A stretch of 64,000 nt of DNA from Corbicula japonica (taxonomy: Eukaryota; Mollusca; Bivalvia; Venerida; Cyrenidae): contig JAZAYU010000002.1 of the NCBI GenBank assembly GCA_038501625.1, positions 18,466,053 to 18,530,052 on the forward strand, read 5' to 3'. The notes beneath the pieces are model-generated. The model made no database searches, was not told where the DNA came from, and saw nothing but the letters and a program-made list of their open reading frames with translations. Shown piece after piece: positions 13,001 through 25,036 of the stretch (positions are counted from its first letter, which is position 1; each line of letters begins with the position of its first letter). The position numbers and the translations under genes are program-made.

Positions 13001-15719
13001 ATTGCTTTAAATGTATAGATAGTGTAAATTATTAAAATGTTTGAGGTGTGTGTTTCGTAATGACTGTATCATCTATAGCATTATCATACTATCATTTATA
13101 GCAAACACACCTATTTTTGTTGTATCATGTAGTGCGATCTTGGTTGAATGATTTTCCAATAATCTGTATCACATATGGCGATGCGTATTTGCTGATTTTA
13201 TCAAGTGTATGCTTTTAGGTAAGATGGAGGAGTTCGTCTACATATAGTGTCTATACAAATCGGGTATTTGGAGAAATAATATATCATGGCGTACAAAAAC
13301 ACGAAGAGAAGAACTTTAAAATAATAAAACAGAATGACGCAACAGCAGTGACTATATGTTATTGTTAGTTTGGAGGCTTGTATAAATATTAAACAGTCGG
13401 GCCCAATGCAGCTGGGCGACCGTTTAATTTTTCATACAAACCTCGAAATAAACTATAAACTGTTTTGTAACTGATAAATTGGCATACACACAGTTTACAC
13501 AAATAAATGTATTATGAGAATATGTTAGAAAGCGAATTCGTTAATTTCTTTAACTGAAATCAGCATGGGAATATACCTGACTCTCAAGGGAAGACCTTTG
13601 TGATAGTCAATTCTTGGGCGGAAAACAAGACTGTCGCATTGATTCCTTTGCTAAAGTTCCATTTGACCCTTGACTCCATAAGATATGTAGTACGTTGTTT
13701 TTGCTGTACACTGTTTGCTATTACATTTATAAAAATATTTCTGTAAACAAGTGACCATTGTATATCCCGATCAAATGACATAGATGTTTCAGCTGACGAT
13801 GATCTACATTGGTCGTACATTGAGTAAAGGGTTTATCATCAGCTTAAAATATCAGTATTTAAATAACTTGCTTTGCCTCAGAATGTGCGTCACGCATACC
13901 TGCGAAGGTATTTATAATCGTGAACCTTCAGTTTCGAAACTATTACTTTAAAAAAACATCAGACTATGTTAATCAAATCCAAAACATATGCGAAGACATT
14001 AATTATTGCTTGTTGTTAATTGTAGTTCTCAGAGCGACCTGGGTGTTAACTAATGAAGTCAGGTAGATCCAATTGTTTCGTGTCGCCGCAGTATATAAAG
14101 GCACCGAGGCCCTTTTATTTCATAGCGTATCACATATCTCTGTAATAAGCACTTTTAATACATGTTTTTACATCAAGCCGTTGTTCTTAAATTCGAAAAA
14201 TATACTAAAATCATCTTTAAAAAACCGCCATATCTGATACACATAGATCACTAGAAACATACAAATGATTGAGTTAACATGTTCAATAAATGATACAGTC
14301 TGGGTCGAAGCTACATGCATGTTTGGTCTAATGTTTTGATGTTTAATTGATCAGCTATGGTATTATTATTATTGTAAGAATAAAAATGATAATTTTCATC
14401 ATCGCTAGCATGAGAATACCTCTCAAAACCTGTTTCAACATAAACATTTACGCGGATTTAATAACAGTACACAGTGCAAACGGTACTTTGTGTGAGTGAT
14501 TTAAGCGATTTTTTAAAAGTATATTGCATAAAAAAGGTAATAACGTCTTTCAAAACAAGTGCTACGAGAATCGCCTGTTGAACATGTATTTGTCGATTGG
14601 ATTTCTCATTACAATACATACAAAATCTTCTCTTTTTAGAACTGTTTACTATGTTTTTGTGACAATCAGTGCGCTATATCCGGTAGATGATACAATCGGT
14701 TTATATACAGTGAATTCGTCAAACGTATTTACACTTGAAAAATCTCCCTTCATGTCTACTTTCGGTTTCAATGGCAAAACATTTTGCTTTGGCAATTAAA
14801 CGTTTTCAAAATGAAATTATCCTTTTTATTGCAATTTAAATAATTTAAGCTATTTTTTTTGTTTTATCAAAAATTGTTTGATGATAAGAACATCCTAGAA
14901 TTGTAGAAAAGATTGATCAGGTGTTAGAATGTATTATAAATAAAGCGTGGTACCTGGTGTGATTCGAGTTTCTTCTTGGTCTTTCTTATTCCGAAATAAA
15001 ACACTTTCCACTATTATAAATCAAAGATAAATAATTACAAATACCACTTAAATGTTCCCACTAGCTACAATCGTTTTTTTTTCAAAACAACTTTAAAACT
15101 GCTTTGTATAAATAAATATCCAAACAATAACCTACACTTGTCCCATGTGGTCACTTACCCATGCAAAAAGCGTGCATATCTTGCCCACCTGTATTTTCCT
15201 ACACGTTTAGTTTAATCTCTACATGTAGAACTCCTGTGTGATGAAAAATTCTTAACCTTATATTATGGTAAATTTATGTGTGCAGTGTTTAAATAAGGCA
15301 TTATATTCAATATTTTAAGGGTCGTCTTCGGCAGTCATTGCACTGTCATCGATAAAAAAAAGTCTCTGTAACGGCAAAATGCAGTTCAATAAAACTTTAA
15401 ACATATAATCGTTATTAATGTATCTTCATTTCAAACACGTTATGAAAAGTTAGAACAGTAAAGAAAAAAAGCTTGAGCTAAACATTTCCTAAAATTCTAT
15501 TTACATAAATTCACAAAAAATCCTAAACAACACAAAATATTGTTTTAAATGTCCGACGGAGTATAATGATCCTGAGAACAATTTTGTGTAATATGGCGTT
15601 GCAAAATTTTACGATTTACTGGAGTTCAAAAACATGCATTAAAGGTTTGTTCAATCGAGTACGGACGGGGTTTGGATGCCATTTTTAGGTTCACATTCAT
15701 CATGGAAAGTATTAAATGT
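10087..15719. other. Gene-poor AT-rich stretch
   Basis: No gene could be supported. The fragment at 12,505-12,580 (GGTGGCTCGAACAAAATCTG and AGTTCGACTGTA) looks like the end of a dispersed element. A TATATAAAG box lies at 14,092-14,100 (listed separately). Small open frames at 10,581, 11,116, 11,517, 13,584 and 14,524 lack recognisable domains. Confidence 0.45.
14092..14100 (+). promoter_or_regulatory. Orphan TATA-box-like site
   Basis: TATATAAAG is set in a locally GC-richer context (CGCCGCAG before, GCACCGAGG after), which resembles a core promoter. No identifiable first exon follows within the next kilobase. The only nearby open frame (14,524-14,799) has no recognisable domain. Confidence 0.25.
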
Positions 15720-15790
15720 TCTTCCGGTTAACCGATCGGTTACAAATTCCGGTTAACCGGTAACAAAATTCGTAACCGGTCACATCCTAT
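15720..15790. repeat. GGTTAACCGG-rich repeat fragment
   Basis: Three overlapping near-palindromes (CCGGTTAACCGATCGG, TTCCGGTTAACCGG, GTAACCGGTCACATCC) end in a CACATCC motif. A similar end, GGTTAACTAGTCACATCCC, is at 37,587-37,605, so this is a dispersed element end. Confidence 0.6.
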
Positions 15791-15893
15791 GCTAATCCAA
15801 ATTAATTATTTCAGGGCGGGTAATCAAACTGCACCTTACCATGCATTTTGTAAACAAAAGTCCGCCATCTTGGATGAAAATTGGTACGTTTTT

Positions 15894-17550
15894 AGCTCAC
15901 CTAAGCACGAAGTGCTCATGGTGAGCTTTTGTGATCGCCTGATGTCCGTCGTCCGTCCGTGCGTGCGTGCGTCGTCAACTTTTTCTTCAAACGACTTCTT
16001 CTCCTGAACTCCTGGGCCAATCTTGCTGAAACTTGGCAGGAATGTTACCTGCATGAAGCTTTACCAAAATTGTTCAAATGGTTCCAGTCCATTGCCTATC
16101 TAGGTCACAGAGGTTAAAAATAGATTTTGAACATGAAATTTTAAAAAATCTTCTTCTCTGAAACCGTAAGGCCTAGAACTTTGATATTTGCTGTGTAGCA
16201 TCACCTAGTGGTCCGCTACCAAAATTGTTCAAATTATAGCCCTGGGGTCAAAATTGGCCCCGCCCCAGGGGTCACTTGATTTTACATAGACTTATATAGG
16301 AAAAACTATAAAAATCTTCTTGTCTGAAACCACAAGGCCTAGAGCTTAGATATTTGGCATTTAGCATCCTCTAGTGGAACTCTACAAAGTTTGTTCAAAT
16401 TATTTCCCTGGGGTCAAAATTAGCCCCGCCTCAGGGGTCACTTCATTTTGCATAGACTTATATAGGAAAACTTTAAAAATCTTCTTGTCTGAAACCACAA
16501 GGCCTAGAGCTTAGATATTTGGCATTTAGCACCCTCTAGTGGAACTCTACAAAGATTGTTCAAATTATTTCCCTGGGGTCAAAATTGGCCCCACCCCAGG
16601 GGTCACTTCATTTGACATAGACTTATATAGGAAAAACTTTAAAAATCTTCTTGTCTGAAACCACAAGGCCTAGAGCTTAGATATTTGGCATTTAGCACCC
16701 TCTAGTGAAACTCTACTAAGATTGTTCAAATTGTTTCCCTGGGGTCAAAATTCGCCCCGCCCCAGGGGTCACTTCATTTGACATAGACTTATAAAGGAAA
16801 AACTTTAAAAATCTTCTTGTCTGAAACCCCAAGGCCTAGAGCTTAGATATTTGGCATTTAGCATCCTCTAGTGGAACTCTACAAAGTTTGTTAAAATTAT
16901 TTCCCTGGGGTCAAAATTGGCCCCGCCCCAGGGGTCACTTCATTTTGCATAGACTTATATAGGAAAAACTTAAAAAATCTTCTTGTCTGAAACCACAAGG
17001 CCTAGAGCTTAGATATTTGGCATTTAGCACCCTCTAGTGGAACTCTACAAAGATTGTTCAAATTATTTCCCTGGGTCAAAATTCGCCCCGCCCCAGGGGT
17101 CACATCATTTGACATAGACTTATATACAAAAAACTTTAAAAAGCTTCTTGTCTGAAACCACAAGGCCTATAGCTTAGATATTTGGCATTTAGCATCCTCT
17201 AGTGGAACTCTACAAAGTTTGTTCAAATTATTTCCCTGGGGTCAAAATTGGCCCCGCTCTAGGGGTCACTTCATTTTGCATAGACTTATATAGGAAAAAA
17301 TTTAAAAATCTTCTTGTCTGAAACCACAAGGCCTAGAGCTTAGATATTTGGCATTTAGCATCCTCTAGTAGAACTCTACAAAGATTGTTCAAATTATTTC
17401 CCTGGGGTCAAAATTGGCCCCGCCCCAGGGGTCACTTCATTTTATATAGACTTGTATAGGAAAAACTTTAAAAATCTTCTTGTCTGAAACCACAAGCTGA
17501 GAGTACTTTTGTACTCAGGTGAGCGATATAGGGCCATCATGGCCCTCTTG
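15894..17550. mobile_element. Element with AGCTCACCT/AGGTGAGC ends inserted in the fold-back arm
   Basis: It starts AGCTCACCTAAGCACGAAG and ends in AGGTGAGCGATATAGGG plus a small GGGCCATCATGGCCC palindrome. It holds about eight tandem units of about 168 bp (16,147-17,495), each with CACAAGGCCTAGAGCTTAG and CCCCGCCCCAGGGGTCAC. The insertion point is clear because the uninterrupted right arm of the host element reads across it; TTT flanks both sides. The GTCCGTCCGTGCGTGCGTGC tract just inside the left end is typical of mollusc elements of this kind. No coding capacity is seen. Confidence 0.85.
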
Positions 17551-19275
17551 TTTACTTTTACTCATTTAATAAATAACTCGTAAAATTGAGATATAGCTAA
17601 GAACCTGCTACACATTTTTCCGAATCTTTTGGTACCTAGATGGAATATAAACTCCAAGTGGAAAACATGTTACCTCGGTCATGGAAACTGAATCGGCGAG
17701 AAATGAGCAAGAATTTTTAGGGTAAAGTGCAGGTAAATTTGTCATTTTGTATGTTTTTCGCCAAGAAAGGTAGTTTTGTCTGTAGTCACACGAAAAATTG
17801 AATTCAATTTTTAATTTCATGTCCCAAGACAACTTTTTTTTGTCAAAGAAAACACTATTCCGCAGAAAAATTAGCAAATATCCCTTATGGTAAAGTGCAG
17901 TTCTGAAAATTAAATGATAAAGTGCAGTTGACTTTTTTCCTCAACTAAACATAAAACATCGCCGTCGTATTTCCCGGACTAAAATCACCGTATAAACACA
18001 TGTCCGACACGTAATCAATTATAGAAATAAAATGTAACATTAAAGAGAGACCCCTCAATATCAAATTCCGGCTTAAAACATGTAATGTTTTGATCCGCTC
18101 CTCTGAACTTTCGCTTGTTCGCCGGCCAACGAAAAACTTCGGGCTTGCGTATTTTTTATTGAATTCTTTAACCTGGTACAAAAAGCATCGTTTGTGTCAA
18201 AATAAAAAAGTAATATTGGCAGTAAAACAGCTTTTGCCTCCATATATTTTATTGTATTCCGCCATATTGTTTTGAATTGCCGGGAAATGCATAACGTCAA
18301 TCGCCTAATTTGCTCACTGGTATTTTCAGGGTTTACTGAAATCTTTACAGAGAATGATTGTATGAACATTTTATGTAAAAAGTAATAAAATTATTCTGAA
18401 TTGTAAAAAAATAACGAATCTGCAGTCCATCTAAGTTATTTAGAAGAGACGTCACGTAGATAAAAAAACATGACGTCAAACGTGTACTTTTGAGGCTCAA
18501 TGGAAAGAGAGCCGTTTGAAAATAAATTAGCCCCATTTATTAAATTCCAATATTTTCTATATATCTATTGTTCAAAGGTTTTGCAGTATAATCAAACAAT
18601 TATAAGGTTTCTTGAATAGATATACATGTGAGGATACATTGACGGTCTGAGTGTCGTGTTATCCCACTTCTGCGGTTCAAGTAAAATGACACTTAGATTG
18701 GCAATATATCCTCACACCTCTTTCAAAAACCAAATGACCTAACAATATTAACTATTAAACACAATTTCTTATTTGCTCCATGTTTTGCATGATGTATTTG
18801 TTGCCCACCTGAACTAACACAATGTATACGGTTTTAACAAATCAATCATTATTTATGTGCATTTTGTTATAATACTTTACACTTGTGTATGTGTACTAGA
18901 AGAAGTAAAATGTACACAAGCAGTTGTGGAACAATTCCAACATCTTTTTATGTTTTTATGCTTACAGCATAATATTATATATAAAGGTCTATAAATAGGC
19001 GAACTATGAGATTTAAGGACGTGAACAAAGCAATGTCTGTTTTATGTTGCAATGGTCAAAAACTCTTTGGAACTTTGTAGCAAGGAACGAATATACAATT
19101 TAAAAATATATGCTTTTTACGTTTGATCAGGAAGAACTAGACATTCCTATGTGAATACAGTACGATCGTCGGCGAAGCGTCCTACAGGACTCGTTCCCAT
19201 TGATATCTAATTAAGAATCTGACAGCCCATTGCCACTATGTTCGATTTTGCATTACGCGTTTCACTTTTGTGTGT

Positions 19276-19482
19276 TTAATACTTTAAAATGGACATTATT
19301 AACCTATGTCTTCTCAGTTCGGTTTTATCCCTAAAACCTTTACCGCAACACTTGTACGGAAACGCCTTCTGATGGATGGCCTTGCAATGGACACCCATTG
19401 CGGCACGTGTATTAAATGGCGTTCCACAATGTTCACATATGTTGTTCATGATCTGAAACACAAGGAACCTAGATACTGTCAA
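19276..19482 (-). pseudogene. C2H2 zinc-finger fragment inside the fold-back element, copy 1
   Basis: The 68-residue frame contains one intact C2H2 finger (C-E-H-C, then twelve residues, H, four residues, H) followed by a second finger whose two cysteines are adjacent (KCCGKGF), so two spacer residues are lost. The rest of the second finger (GKGFRDKTELRRH) looks normal. A splice-acceptor-like TTTCAG precedes the codons for IMNNICEHC, and a donor-like AGGTTAAT follows, which would define an exon at about 19,304-19,452. This fits capture of a host zinc-finger exon by the element. It could also be a remnant of a transposase-associated finger. It is probably not functional alone. Confidence 0.6.
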
Positions 19483-21883
19483 TTATGCGTTTTTAACTAG
19501 ATTTAAGAGCGATTTCCATGTAATTTCAACATACGAAACTATCTGTGTTGGTCTCCTAAATATCTATAATGGTTAAGTTTAATTAAGAATATTTTCAATA
19601 TTTAACCATCAGGCACCGATCGTAAAAGCAAAAGTTGTTTCACTGCCAATATTACTTTTTTATTTTGACACAAACGATTTTTTTGTACCAGGTTAAAGAA
19701 TTCAATAAAAAATACGCAAGCCCGGAGTTTTTCGTTGGCCGGTGACAACTAAACAAGCGAAAGTTCAGAGGAGCGGATCAAAACATTACATGTTGTAAGC
19801 CGGAATTTGATATTGAGGAGTCTCCCAAATGTTACATTTTATTTCTTTAATTGATTACGTGTCGGACATGTGTTTATATGGTCATATAAGTCAGGGAAAT
19901 ACGACGGCGATGTTTTATGTTTAGTTGAGGAAAAAAGTCAACTGCACTTTATCATTCAATTTTCAGAACTGCACTTTACCATAAAGGATATTTGCTAATT
20001 TTGCTGCGAAATAGTGTTTTCTTTGACAAAAAAAAGTTGTCTTGGGACATGAAATTAAAAATTGAATTCATTTTTTCGTGTGACTACAGACAAAACTTTC
20101 TTTCTTGGCGAAAAAACATACAAAATAACAAATTTACCTGCACTTTACCCTGAAAATTCTTGCTCATTTCTCGCCGATTCAGTTTCCATGACCGAGGTAA
20201 CTTGTTTTCCACTTGGAGTTTATATTCCATCTAGGTACCAAAAGATTCGGAAAAATGTGTAGAAGGTTCTTAGGTATATCTCAATTTTACGAGTTATTTA
20301 TTAAATGAGTAAAAGTAAAAAACTTACCAATTTTCATCCAAGATGGCGGACTTTTGTTTACAAAATGCATGGTAAGGTGCAGTTTGATTACCCGCCCTGT
20401 ATTTGAGGTGATTCGTCAAAAATCTTTAGGTTTTGATGAAATTCGGTAAAGACTCCCTTAATGTCCATTTCCGATTTTAAGATCAAAACAGTTTGCTGTA
20501 TTTCTTGAAAACTTGACATTTGACAGCTGACCATAACATTTGTAGATACATGTTTACGGGATATCTGTTTTTATCTTTGTTTTTTTTTCTAGACGTTTCA
20601 AAACGGGAATCAAGGGTTCGGATACAAACAGTATTTCTGTTTTGCGTGTGTCTAAGACATGTAGATAAAGCATTATTATGTGTTACTTTGAGCATCCTGA
20701 CATTATTTCCCTAAATTATAAAACTGAGAATGGAAACCAGACTCAAATCTGAATAATCTGATTAGATGAACCGGGGATTTTTTCTCTACTTCAGCCGCAG
20801 TCAGATGCTTCCTATTTATGACTATTTTTCTAAGTGTTAATATCATTGGTATGTAATTCTTTAATATGATTTCCAGTATTGTGGATGCAAAATTTATACC
20901 TTTGCTTGTTAAAGTATGTTGTGTTATCTTCTGAGTCGTGAGCTTTTCACAATATATGCAAAAATATTCAGAACAATGTTTCTAAATTATATTTTGGATG
21001 ATCTTTTTAATACATGTATATCTACTATTTGTATAACAATCCAAAAAAGCATGTTTTCTAACCTTATTATTAACTCATATTGTGTTCATTTTATTACCCC
21101 ACGGTGTTTGGGGGCTACAAAATTAAAAACTATAAGTCGAATAGTCGAGCTTATATAATTCTACTCACTCGGGCGTCGGCGAAGTGGAAGCTCTGTACCA
21201 TAATATTTATATTAATCGTATATATTTTTAAAAATGTAATACAATTAATCAAATATATAACAATTTTCATAAAATAATTAAGTAATTTTTATATTTATAA
21301 AATAAAAATCATTTTAAGTTTAAATCGCTCAAAATTTCTAAACTTCTGGAAATAAAAATTTATAATATTACCTCCCTTTATTTAATTCACTTTAAAATCG
21401 ATTAATAATTTGAATTGTATACAAACAAATTATCTCTCTTTCAAAATATGCTGTAGAGGAAATATAATTTACACCTCAGACTTTAAATCATTAACGCAGA
21501 TTTTTAGCATGATGCCATTAAAATCGGAACATACATTTAGGAAATAAATAATAACTAGTAAGCGCAGATCGTTGTCTGGTCAACAAAACGGATTCCTAAG
21601 TAATTTTGAAGACTTCTCATTTTATATGTAAATTTGATTCTTTTCTTTTTTATTTAACGGTAAGTTAATACTTAATGAAGAAGTTTAAAGATCAAATAAA
21701 AAAAGAAAAAAAAGTTAAATAAATGTTTACGACGTAATATTTATCAGATTTTTTTTCGGTAGAGGTAATGGTGAATGTTAGGTTTCTGTGGATGACACTG
21801 GTGGTTTAAACAGGGGATCCGACGCCCAAACCCGAAACCCCACCTACCTCTGAATTTGTAACATTTTAATTTGATTGTCTGGA

Positions 21884-22025
21884 CACTGACGCTTGACCAG
21901 CCGCCCCACCTCTGCCAACCCTTACTAACATACGCTCTTGTTTTCTTGTAAAAATCGTGTCAGTCAAGTCACTGATATTATTCCATTCTATCAAAATATG
22001 CGAAAATACACCAAAATCGTAGTTC
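21884..22025. repeat. One arm of the CACTGRCGC palindromic element, at the duplication junction
   Basis: CACTGACGCTTGACCAGCCG opens the arm, which matches 26,874-27,010 closely and stops at 22025, the junction with copy 2. The second instance is 26,523-26,664. Confidence 0.8.
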
Positions 22026-25000
22026 GTTCAAATTATTTCCCTGGGGTCAAAATTGGCCCCGCCCCAGGGGTCACTTCATTTTATATAGACTTGTATAGGA
22101 AAACCTTTAAAAATCTTCTTGTCTGAAACCACAAGCTGAGAGTACTTTTGTACTCAGGTGAGCGATATAGGGCCATCATGGCCCTCTTGTTTACTTTTAC
22201 TCATTTAATAAATAACTCGTAAAATTGAGATATAGCTAAGAACCTGCTACACATTTTTCCGAATCTTTTGGTACCTAGATGGAATATAAACTCCAAGTGG
22301 AAAACATGTTACCTCGGTCATGGAAACTGAATCGGCGAGAAATGAGCAAGAATTTTTAGGGTAAAGTGCAGGTAAATTTGTCATTTTGTATGTTTTTCGC
22401 CAAGAAAGGTAGTTTTGTCTGTAATCACACGAAAAATTGAATTCAATTTTTAATTTCATGTCCCAAGACAACTTTTTTTGTCAAAGAAAACACTATTCCG
22501 CAGAAAAATTAGCAAATATCCCTTATGGTAAAGTGCAGTTCTGAAAATTAAATGATAAAGTGCAGTTGACTTTTTTCCTCAACTAAACATAAAACATCGC
22601 CGTCGTATTTCCCTGACTAAAATCACCGTATAAACACATGTCCGACACGTAATCAATTATAGAAATAAAATGTAACATTAAAGAGAGACTCCTCAATATC
22701 AAATTCCGGCTTAAAACATGTAATGTTTTGATCCGCTCCTCTGAACTTTCGCTTGTTCGCCGGCCAACGAAAAACTCCGGGCTTGCGTATTTTTTATTGA
22801 ATTCTTTAACCTGGTACAAAAAGCATCGTTTGTGTCAAAATAAAAAAGTAATATTGGCAGTAAAACAGCTTTTGCCTCCATATATTTTATTGTATTCCGC
22901 CATATTGTTTTGAATTGCCGGGAAATGCATAAAGTCAATCGCCTAGTTTGCTCACTGGTATTTTCAGGGTTTACTGAAATCTTTACAGAGAATGATTGTA
23001 TGAACATTTTATGTAAAAAGTAATAAAATTATTCTGAATTGTAAAAAAATAACGAATCTGCAGTCCATCTAAGTTATTTAGAAGAGACGTCACGTAGATA
23101 AAAAAACATGACGTCAAACGTGTACTTTTGAGGCTCGATGGAAAGAGAGCCGTTTGAAAATAAATTAGCCCCATTTATTAAATTCCAATATTTTCTATAT
23201 ATCTATTGTTCAAAGGTTTTGCAGTATAATCAAACAATTATAAGGTTTCTTGAATAGATATACATGTGAGGATACATTGACGGTCTGAGTGTCGTGTTAT
23301 CCCACTTCTGCGGTTCAAGTAAAATGACACTTAGATTGGCAATATATCCTCACACCTCTTTCAAAAACCAAATGACCTAACAATATTAACTATTAAACAC
23401 AATTTCTTATTTGCTCCATGTTTTGCATGATGTATGTGTTGCACACCTGAACTAACACAATGTATACGGTTTTAACAAATCAATCATTATGTATGTACAT
23501 TTTGTTATAATACTTTACATTTGTGTATGCGTACTAGAAGAAGTAAAATGTACACAAGCAGTTGTGGAACAATTCCAACATCTTTTTATGTTTTTATGCT
23601 TACAGCATAATATTATATATAAAGGTCTATAAATAGGCGAACTATGAGATTTAAGGACGTGAACAAAGCAATGTCTGTTTTATGTTGCAATGGTCAAAAA
23701 CTCTTTGGAACTTTGTAGCAAGGAACGAATATACAATTTAAAAATATATGCTTTTTACGTTTGATCAGGAAGAACTAGACATTCCTATGTGAATACAGTA
23801 CGATCGTCGGCGAAGCGTCCTACAGGACTCGTTCCCATTGATATCTAATCAAGAATCTGACAGCCCATTGCCACTATGTTCGATTTTGCATTACGCGTTT
23901 CACTTTTGTGTGTTTAATACTTTAAAATGGACATTATTAACCTATGTCTTCTCAGTTCGGTTTTATCCCTAAAACCTTTACCGCAACACTTGTACGGAAA
24001 CGCCTTCTGATGGATGGCCTTGCAATGGACACCCATTGCGGCACGTGTATTAAATGGCGTTCCACAATGTTCACATATGTTGTTCATGATCTGAAACACA
24101 AGGAACCTAGATACTGTCAATTATGCGTTTTTAACTAGATTTAAGAGCGATTTCCATGTAATTTTAACATACGAAACTATCTGTGTTGGTCTCCTAAATA
24201 TCTATAATGGTTAAGTTTAATTAAGAATATTTTCAATATTTAACCATCAGGCACCGATCGTAAAAGCAAAAGTTGTTTCACTGCCAATATTACTTTTTTA
24301 TTTTGACACAAACGATTTTTTTGTACCAGGTTAAAGAATTCAATAAAAAATACGCAAGCCCGGAGTTTTTCGTTGGCCGGTGACAACTAAACAAGCGAAA
24401 GTTCAGAGGAGCGGATCAAAACATTACATGTTTTAAGCCGGAATTTGATATTGAGGAGTCTCCCAAATGTTAAATTTTATTTCTTTAATTGATTACGTGT
24501 CGGACATGTGTTTATATGGTCATATAAGTCAGGGAAATACGACGGCGATGTTTTATGTTTAGTTGAGGAAAAAAGTCAACTGCACTTTATCATTTAATTT
24601 TCAGAACTGCACTTTACCATAAAGGATATTTGCTAATTTTGCTGCGAAATAGTGTTTTCTTTGACAAAAAAAGTTGTCTTGGGACATGAAATTAAAAATT
24701 GAATTCATTTTTTCGTGTGACTACAGACAAAACTTCCTTTCTTGGCGAAAAACATACAAAATGACAAATTTACCTGCACTTTACCCTGAAAATTCTTGCT
24801 CATTTCTCGCCGATTCAGTTTCCATGACCGAGGTAACTTGTTTTCCACTTGGAGTTTATATTCCATCTAGGTACCAAAAGATTCGGAAAAATGTGTAGAA
24901 GGTTCTTAGGTATATCTCAATTTTACGAGTTATTTATTAAATGAGTAAAAGTAAAAAAACTTACCAATTTTCATCCAAGATGGCGGACTTTTGTTTACAA

Positions 25001-25036
25001 AATGCATGGTAAGGTGCAGTTTGATTACCCGCCCTG
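22026..25036. mobile_element. Fold-back element, copy 2, truncated at left
   Basis: The right end GATTACCCGCCCTG is intact at 25,023-25,036. The left arm begins after the residual 165 bp of the nested element, so the CAGGGCGGG tip is missing. This copy arose by the segmental duplication and not by a new insertion, because its right flank is also duplicated. Confidence 0.85.
23914..24120 (-). pseudogene. C2H2 zinc-finger fragment, copy 2
   Basis: It encodes the same 68 residues as the copy at 19,276-19,482, including the same adjacent-cysteine defect in the second finger. The putative exon borders fall at about 23,942-24,090. The complete amino-acid identity of the copies reflects the recent duplication and is not by itself evidence of selection. 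Confidence 0.6.

Larger units (their letters stand above)
15812..20399. mobile_element. Fold-back element with ~0.75-kb inverted arms, copy 1
   Basis: The outer ends are CAGGGCGGGTAATC (15812-15825) and its exact reverse complement GATTACCCGCCCTG (20386-20399), each flanked by TATTT (15807-15811 and 20400-20404), a likely 5-bp target duplication. The left arm (15812-15893 plus about 17,551-18,240) and the right arm (about 19,640-20,399) are near-identical inverted copies; the left arm is split by an inserted element. Each arm carries four subterminal GGTAAAGTGCAG-type motifs (left arm: 15829-15840 inverted, 17721-17732, 17889-17900, 17916-17927), which could be transposase-binding sites. The 1.4-kb core carries a zinc-finger exon and no transposase. 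The superfamily is not assigned. Confidence 0.85.
17387..22025. repeat. 4.64-kb tandem segmental duplication, copy 1
   Basis: Copy 1 begins at GTTCAAATTATTTCCC (17387), inside the last unit of the inserted element, and ends at ATCGTAGTTC (22025), where copy 2 starts directly. Identity to copy 2 is very high: only occasional substitutions and homopolymer-length changes are seen. The right-hand third (20,405-21,883) holds non-coding AT-rich DNA with an inverted CGAATAGTCGAGC/GAGTGAGTAGAA repeat end (about 21,137-21,175). Confidence 0.95.

Noticed and set aside
17608..18369. Open frames in the fold-back arms, mirrored at 20,062-20,262 and repeated in the second duplication copy
   Set aside because: They match the inverted arms on both strands, contain the subterminal motifs and show no protein domain; conservation reflects arm identity.
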